Part shown: piece by piece, positions 7,194-10,731 of the stretch
How positions within the stretch are numbered: the first letter of the stretch is position 1
How the letters are laid out: every line of letters starts with the position of its first letter
DNA from: CAYLOP01 sp964385305
GTDB lineage: Bacteria > Chloroflexota > Anaerolineae > Anaerolineales > E44-bin32
Direction of reading: 5' to 3'
Length of the DNA: 10,731 nucleotides
NCBI GenBank assembly: GCA_964385305.1
Contig: CAYLOP010000106.1
Span: 1 to 10,731, forward strand
Program-made: the position numbers and the translations under genes
The notes under the pieces: model-generated
The model's input: only the letters and a program-made list of their open reading frames with translations
The model's database searches: none
What the model was told of the DNA's origin: nothing

Positions 7194-7841
7194 ATGATCG
7201 GTCTGTCGATGCCACGCCAATCAACCCCGGAAAGACTGCCTGCCTTGCCGTTTCGGGCGGTCATCCCAGGTTTAGCCTACATCCTGATTGTCGATCTGGC
7301 AGCGGTGTGCGGCTACCGTGGGATACTCGCTGAGGCCATCGAAGTATGGGGTCTCGTTTTGGCGTTGATCCCATGGGTTACGCTGCTCGTCTTACGACTG
7401 CCAGCTCGCTTGCTGGGCTACCGGTATCATCGCGCTCCAGCGGAGTTTGGCTGGGGAATGGTGGCGGGCGGTATATGGCGTGCGTTTAGTCTATGCCTCG
7501 GCCTCTTGTGGCTGCAGGGCAGGACGCAGCTTGGATGGGGTATGGGCGCATGGATTGCAGCACTGATTTGGGTTCCGCTTGTTGAGGAGACGTTCTTTCG
7601 CGGCTATCTTTGCCGAGCCTTGGCGGGTCGCATCGGTCGCTGGCCAGCCATATTCCTGCAAGCGATGCTCTTCAGCCTGCACCCAGGGCACTGGGCGCAA
7701 GGTCTACCGAACTTGATCAGTATCGTTGGTTTTGGATTGCTGAGTGGCTGGCTTGTTGAGAAAAGGGATTCTATTTGGCCCGCGTTTGGAGCACATGCAT
7801 TTGCGAATGGCTTACCTGAAATCCTTCGAATGCTGGTTTGA
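7194..7841 (+). CDS. CPBP family intramembrane metalloprotease (Abi/Rce1-like)
   Basis: A 215-aa, very hydrophobic protein of the CPBP (CAAX protease and bacteriocin-processing) family: multi-pass membrane enzymes with a glutamate/histidine active site in the bilayer. The three family motifs are in order. Motif 1 is EETFFR (E131, E132, R136); motif 2 is a short LFSLHPGH segment supplying H163 (or H166); motif 3 is HAFAN (H201, N205). In motif 2 the phenylalanine is three, not four, residues before H163, a small departure from FxxxH. Several hydrophobic segments precede motif 1 (about 22-40, 50-66, 86-106, 117-130). The ATG at 7194 has only a weak purine-rich ribosome site (GAAGAGA just upstream), and a second ATG at 7209 is possible. 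It lies 132 nt after valS with a stem-loop between, so co-transcription is uncertain. The substrate is unknown; bacterial members are linked to protein processing or bacteriocin self-immunity. Confidence 0.88.
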   Translation: MIGLSMPRQSTPERLPALPFRAVIPGLAYILIVDLAAVCGYRGILAEAIEVWGLVLALIPWVTLLVLRLPARLLGYRYHRAPAEFGWGMVAGGIWRAFSLCLGLLWLQGRTQLGWGMGAWIAALIWVPLVEETFFRGYLCRALAGRIGRWPAIFLQAMLFSLHPGHWAQGLPNLISIVGFGLLSGWLVEKRDSIWPAFGAHAFANGLPEILRMLV

Positions 7842-7922
7842 TGGGATTTCATCATCCTTATAAGGGCTGTATTCCTACATAGTGCAAATCACCTTCTTGT
7901 CATTCGCCGTAAAGCCTGGCTG

Positions 7923-7931
7923 TGATATACT
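7923..7931 (+). promoter_or_regulatory. Candidate extended -10 promoter of the serine hydrolase gene
   Basis: TG-A-TATACT: a -10 hexamer TATACT (7926-7931, 5 of 6 to consensus) with the TGn extension at 7923-7925. A good -35-like TTGTCA lies at 7897-7902 but 23 bp away, too far for normal use, so the extended -10 would carry recognition. Transcription would start near 7938, just before the GGAGG ribosome site (7941-7945). That gives a very short leader and argues against the in-frame TTG at 7935 as start codon. Confidence 0.55.
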
Positions 7932-7949
7932 TTTTTGCTCGGAGGAAGT

Positions 7950-9419
7950 ATGCAACGCAGGGGATCTAACCTGCTTCGATGGGTCTCTATCGTTCTACTT
8001 TTGGGCGCTGTCGCATTGTTTTTCTATGAGCTTCTTGCGTATAGCCGCTCGAGAGCACGCCTGCCGTCAAGGCTGACCATTGCAGGTGTGCCTGTCGGCG
8101 GGTTGACGCAAGATGAGGCGATTGAGAGGCTTCTCCAGACGTACAGCACTCCCGTCGAACTGCAGTATGAGGATCAGGTTATCCTGCTCACGCCGGCATC
8201 CGTCGGTTTCCGACCCGATACGGAAGTCATGTTGGCGGCAGCCGAGCTACAACGCACAGGTCTTGATTTCTGGGCGGGTTTTTGGGATTTTTTGTGGAAT
8301 AGACCCGGCGAGGCTTCGAGCATTCCTCTGAGAGCGGAATATTCTTCATCTCAGCTTGAAGACGCACTGCGTGACGTTGCTGCGCGCTACGATGAACCCC
8401 CTATTCCAGCACAACCCATTCCTGGTTCACCTACATTCAGCCCAGGCACGCCGGGCCGAGTGCTAGATATTTCGCGAGCAGAAGAGCTCATTGGTGAGGT
8501 TTTACAGGCGCCGACGAATCGAAGGGTAAGCCTGCCCATCTTGCAAGACGTTTCCCCACGCCCGGGCCTATCCACGTTGGAGACGTTGTTGAAGCAAAAC
8601 GTGGACGTCGCTAATTTCGACGGTCTCATGGTTGTCTATCTAGAAAATCTCCAAACGGGCGAGGAGATGCATTTCGCCTATAAGCAAGGCCAAGATCTGC
8701 CCACCAATCCCGATGTAGCTTTCGGGGCGGCTTCGATCATTAAGATTGGGATCATGACTGCCTATTACCGCTATTTCGATGCACCCTTTGATGATGAGGC
8801 TAGGGAGCATATGGAGGACATGATCACGCTTTCTGGTAACGAATCTACGGATTGGCTGATGGACCGGATCGAGCGTGATCGAGGACCGCTGGTCGTGACA
8901 GAAGTGCTTACGGAATTGGGATTAGAGAATACGTTCACGGCTGGCTACTTCTACCTTGGTGCGCCATTGCTCCGTGTGATTCGAACGCCAGCCAACCAAC
9001 GGTTGGATATCAATACACGCCCCGACATCTATACCCAAACAACGCCATCAGAAATTGGGATGCTCCTCTCTGATATTTACGCGTGTTCCAACGGGGGCGG
9101 GACACTGCTGGCTGTTTTCCCTGAGGAAATCACTAATGATGAATGCAAGGAAATGCTTGATTTGCTCTCGGACAATAACATCGGCATCCTTATCGAGGGT
9201 GGCGTACCTGATGGCACTCGCGTTGCCCACAAGCATGGCTGGCCAAGTTCACCCTTCGATATGATTGGTGATGCGGGAGTCGTATTCTCACCGGGTGGGG
9301 ATTATGTGCTCGCAGTGTTTCTCGCAAACGAGCAGGAGATGATCTGGGAACCAACTTCGACCATGTTTTCGGAGATCTCACGCGCAGTTTATAACTACTT
9401 CAACCCACCGATCCAATAG
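7950..9419 (+). CDS. Membrane-anchored beta-lactamase-like serine hydrolase with PG_binding_4-like repeats
   Basis: A 489-aa protein. Residues 8-29 form an uncleaved-looking signal anchor, so the rest should be outside the membrane. Residues about 41-110 and 122-200 look like two copies of the PG_binding_4 (VanW/YoaR-associated) fold: the first carries AGVPVGGLTQDEA, the second GTPGRVLDISRAEE. The C-terminal domain (about 222-489) resembles beta-lactamase class A (Beta-lactamase2 family). It has SxxK at S262-I-I-K265, an SDN-type triad S295-G296-N297, and a KTG-type K428-H429-G430, so the acylation machinery appears present. I see no class A omega-loop ExxLN glutamate between 298 and 428, so efficient beta-lactam hydrolysis is doubtful and a peptidoglycan-related or other envelope role is more likely. 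The ATG follows GGAGG (7941-7945) at 4-nt spacing. It has its own promoter candidate and converges with the minus-strand zinc-ribbon gene 26 bp downstream. Confidence 0.85.
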   Translation: MQRRGSNLLRWVSIVLLLGAVALFFYELLAYSRSRARLPSRLTIAGVPVGGLTQDEAIERLLQTYSTPVELQYEDQVILLTPASVGFRPDTEVMLAAAELQRTGLDFWAGFWDFLWNRPGEASSIPLRAEYSSSQLEDALRDVAARYDEPPIPAQPIPGSPTFSPGTPGRVLDISRAEELIGEVLQAPTNRRVSLPILQDVSPRPGLSTLETLLKQNVDVANFDGLMVVYLENLQTGEEMHFAYKQGQDLPTNPDVAFGAASIIKIGIMTAYYRYFDAPFDDEAREHMEDMITLSGNESTDWLMDRIERDRGPLVVTEVLTELGLENTFTAGYFYLGAPLLRVIRTPANQRLDINTRPDIYTQTTPSEIGMLLSDIYACSNGGGTLLAVFPEEITNDECKEMLDLLSDNNIGILIEGGVPDGTRVAHKHGWPSSPFDMIGDAGVVFSPGGDYVLAVFLANEQEMIWEPTSTMFSEISRAVYNYFNPPIQ

Positions 9420-9444
9420 AAAATAAATGCCCGTGTTCCACGAG
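9418..9444 (-). terminator. Candidate intrinsic terminator of the zinc-ribbon gene
   Basis: Read on the minus strand just past the zinc-ribbon stop: CTCGTG, a GAA loop, CACGGG (complements at 9439-9444 and 9430-9435; six pairs with one wobble), then a T-rich run ATTTATTTTCT. The T-rich run overlaps the stop codon region of the convergent serine hydrolase. The stem is short and the tract interrupted, so termination strength is uncertain. The plus-strand reading has no T-run. Confidence 0.45.
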
Positions 9445-9445
9445 G

Positions 9446-9634
9446 CTAACGTTCGTCGTATTCTTCATCGAGCTGATCGTCCTCATCATCGTAAGCCCAA
9501 TCCAGTTCAATCGGTGAGATGAGGATCACCTCCAAGTACGCCGAACATTTCGGGCATGTTACCTTTTGCCCTTTTTTCGGATCTCTGCCCAATGCTATTT
9601 TTATTCCGCAGTCTGGGCAATATCCTCCAGCCAT
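9446..9634 (-). CDS. LysW-like small zinc-ribbon protein with acidic tail
   Basis: A 62-aa protein. The N-terminal half is a zinc ribbon with CPDC (C6, C9) and CPKC (C27, C30), spaced as in LysW. LysW is the amino-group carrier protein that holds alpha-aminoadipate or glutamate in lysine/arginine biosynthesis of Thermus, archaea and others. The middle part (GQKVTCPKCSAYLEVI, then SPIELDWA) also follows the LysW pattern. The tail (49-62) is strongly acidic, but it ends EYDER rather than the EDWGE whose terminal glutamate is the modified residue in true carriers, and no lysX/lysZ-type gene is next to it. It may therefore be a LysW paralogue with another job, or simply a small zinc-ribbon protein. 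The ATG is preceded by AGGAGG (complement at 9641-9646) with 6-nt spacing, which favours it over an upstream GTG at 9667 that lacks a ribosome site. It lies 119 nt downstream of the regulator gene on the same strand. Confidence 0.85.
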   Translation of the reverse strand: MAGGYCPDCGIKIALGRDPKKGQKVTCPKCSAYLEVILISPIELDWAYDDEDDQLDEEYDER

Positions 9635-9753
9635 GCTATGCCTCCTGGTGGGTTTGAAACTTCGCACAGCTTCCTACGCCCACCGTGTCTAAAAAGATAG
9701 ATATCGTCGTATAAAATTCGTAGAATTTGCAGGAAATTTGGAATATGTTCGTA

Positions 9754-10443
9754 TTATAGCGCCTCGAGATCGAAGAGATATCCCTCACCTGGGATCGTAT
9801 GAATGAAATTCGGGGTGGATGGATCTGGCTCGATTTTGGAACGTAAGCGGCTCACCAAGCCTCGAACCAATTCCCGATTCCCACGTTCACTATATCCCCA
9901 AACACGTTCGACGATAACGTCGGAAGGAATTACTTGCCCCCTGTTCGATATGAGAACATAAAGTAATTGAAACTCCAGCTTGGTCAGACGCAGCAGCGCA
10001 CGCCCTTCTACCTGCACTGAGCGTGTGGCGGGCATGAGAGAGATGATTCCCAGATCGAGAGCCGGCAATCCGGAAGGGGGGATCGTTTGTACCCGTCGGA
10101 GTAGGGCTTGACATGAACATACAAGTAGGCGTGGGCCAACAGGTAAACTCATGACAAGGTCCGCTCCAGCGGTGAGTGAATCGCACTTATCGCGTTCGGA
10201 TAGCATCTCTCCAAGCAGGATTAGTGGAACATCACTTTTACTGCGAAATATGCGGATTTGCTCTATGTCTGTGTAGGCGTCGTAAGTTACAGCGACGATA
10301 AGAGCAATGGGTTTTTCGACGACGTCGCTCAACGCAATTGCGAGGTCTTTGCGTTGCAGCGGAGAAAGGCCTGCATGCCTCAGGATGAATGCAAGGTGAT
10401 CACGTTCCTCTGGATCTGAACTAACCACGATCGTTTCTATCAT
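9754..10443 (-). CDS. OmpR-family winged-helix regulator with a degenerate (non-phosphorylatable) receiver
   Basis: A 229-aa transcription factor with a response-regulator layout: receiver fold (1-115), linker, and OmpR/PhoB-type winged helix (about 128-229). The winged helix has LTKLEFQLLYVLISNRGQV, the recognition-helix region RELVRGLVSRLRSKI, and the C-terminal hairpin with HTIPGEGYLF. The DNA-binding part looks fully functional. The receiver keeps its secondary-structure pattern but lacks every signature residue. The acidic pair is S8-S9, the phospho-acceptor position is A51 (IALIVAV aligned with DLILLDV), the Thr/Ser switch is G78, and the conserved lysine before Pro101 is L100. Control is thus probably independent of phosphorylation (constitutive binding, ligand, or partner protein). 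I chose the ATG at 10443, directly before beta-1, with AAGGGG 3 nt upstream; in-frame ATGs at 10446 and 10461 would add 1 or 6 residues. The targets are unknown. Confidence 0.9.
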   Translation of the reverse strand: MIETIVVSSDPEERDHLAFILRHAGLSPLQRKDLAIALSDVVEKPIALIVAVTYDAYTDIEQIRIFRSKSDVPLILLGEMLSERDKCDSLTAGADLVMSLPVGPRLLVCSCQALLRRVQTIPPSGLPALDLGIISLMPATRSVQVEGRALLRLTKLEFQLLYVLISNRGQVIPSDVIVERVWGYSERGNRELVRGLVSRLRSKIEPDPSTPNFIHTIPGEGYLFDLEAL

Positions 10444-10620
10444 CATCCCCTTCCGAAGCATATCTCGTGATGATGCCTGGGGCAGGTATCTCGCTCCTAG
10501 CGTGAGAGTCTACTGCGTAATTGATGGAATGACCAGTATCTTTTTTGACCGTGTGCCACATGTTATCACAGCACTATTTCGTAGAGAAAGGGAATACATT
10601 ATTGCATCAGGCTTTTGTGT

Positions 10621-10731
10621 TCAGGAGTGAGGAGAGACGGGGCGTAAGGGATCGAATTCCATCACGTTCTGCCATGGGATCGTCACGCGAATAGCAGCAT
10701 TGTAGACAAACCACATGAGTGTTCTAACCCA
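10621..10731 (-). CDS. Possible C-terminal end of an unidentified gene (cut by window edge)
   Basis: From the right edge, one minus-strand frame is open for 36 codons and ends with TGA at 10621-10623; the other two minus frames hit stops within the same stretch. The peptide (WVRTLMWFVYNAAIRVTIPW, then a short polar tail ending SPHS) is not recognisable. It could be the end of a real gene upstream of the regulator in the same orientation, or a chance open frame. Only sequence beyond the window can decide. Confidence 0.35.
   Translation of the reverse strand, partial: WVRTLMWFVYNAAIRVTIPWQNVMEFDPLRPVSPHS

Noticed and set aside
7857..7866. Palindrome CCTTATAAGG after the CPBP gene as a terminator
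   Set aside because: It is 10 bp with no loop and no T-run, so it cannot form a terminator hairpin.
7935..7949. In-frame TTG start for the serine hydrolase
   Set aside because: It precedes the likely transcription start and lacks a ribosome site. Its extension would encode the GGAGG sequence that serves the ATG at 7950.
9635..9667. GTG start extending the zinc-ribbon protein by 11 residues
   Set aside because: The extension contains the AGGAGG ribosome site of the ATG at 9634, and LysW-like proteins begin a few residues before the first CxxC.
10444..10620. Promoter for the atypical regulator (candidates such as GATAAC or GATACT on the minus strand)
   Set aside because: No candidate has both an acceptable -10 and a -35 at normal spacing; support is too weak to list.
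1..10731. CRISPR arrays, tRNA/rRNA genes, insertion sequences, prophage or toxin-antitoxin pairs
   Set aside because: No regularly spaced repeats, cloverleaf sequences, transposase motifs or terminal repeats were seen on either strand.

Overview
The window looks like ordinary chromosomal DNA of moderate GC from a non-Proteobacterial bacterium, most likely a Chloroflexota (Anaerolineae-type) organism. The hints are a T-box leader in front of valS, a long multi-sensor membrane histidine kinase, a beta-lactamase-like serine hydrolase fused to PG_binding_4-like repeats, and an orphan LysW-like zinc ribbon. The taxon is an inference. I saw no transposase, integrase, CRISPR array, tRNA, rRNA or phage gene.

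Left part (1-3957): a truncated response regulator with an intact receiver points left. A divergent 1107-aa hybrid-sensor histidine kinase (membrane module, extracytoplasmic sensor, HAMP, GAF, PAS, HisKA, HATPase_c) points right. The 470-bp gap between them holds one candidate promoter for each gene and is otherwise AT-rich. They may form a two-component pair, but divergence alone does not prove it.

Middle (3958-7061): an extended -10 promoter drives a complete T-box riboswitch. It has a Stem I with a GUC (Val) specifier, Stem II with an S-turn, a IIA/B pseudoknot region, Stem III, an antiterminator with a UGGU bulge, and an intrinsic terminator. It precedes valS, which encodes a full-length 894-aa valyl-tRNA synthetase. 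Uncharged tRNA-Val(GAC) should switch transcription on.

Right part (7062-9419): a CPBP-family intramembrane protease, then a separately promoted membrane-anchored serine hydrolase of the beta-lactamase/PBP fold, probably acting on the cell envelope.

Far right, minus strand (9446-10731): a 62-aa LysW-like zinc ribbon with an acidic tail; an OmpR-family regulator whose receiver has lost every conserved phosphorylation residue but keeps its winged helix; and possibly the C-terminal end of another gene at the window edge.

The window is mostly housekeeping and regulation. The observations most worth following are the phosphorylation-dead regulator, the LysW-like protein with a non-canonical C-terminus, and the fully traceable valine T-box. 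I did not find evidence for a new multi-gene system.
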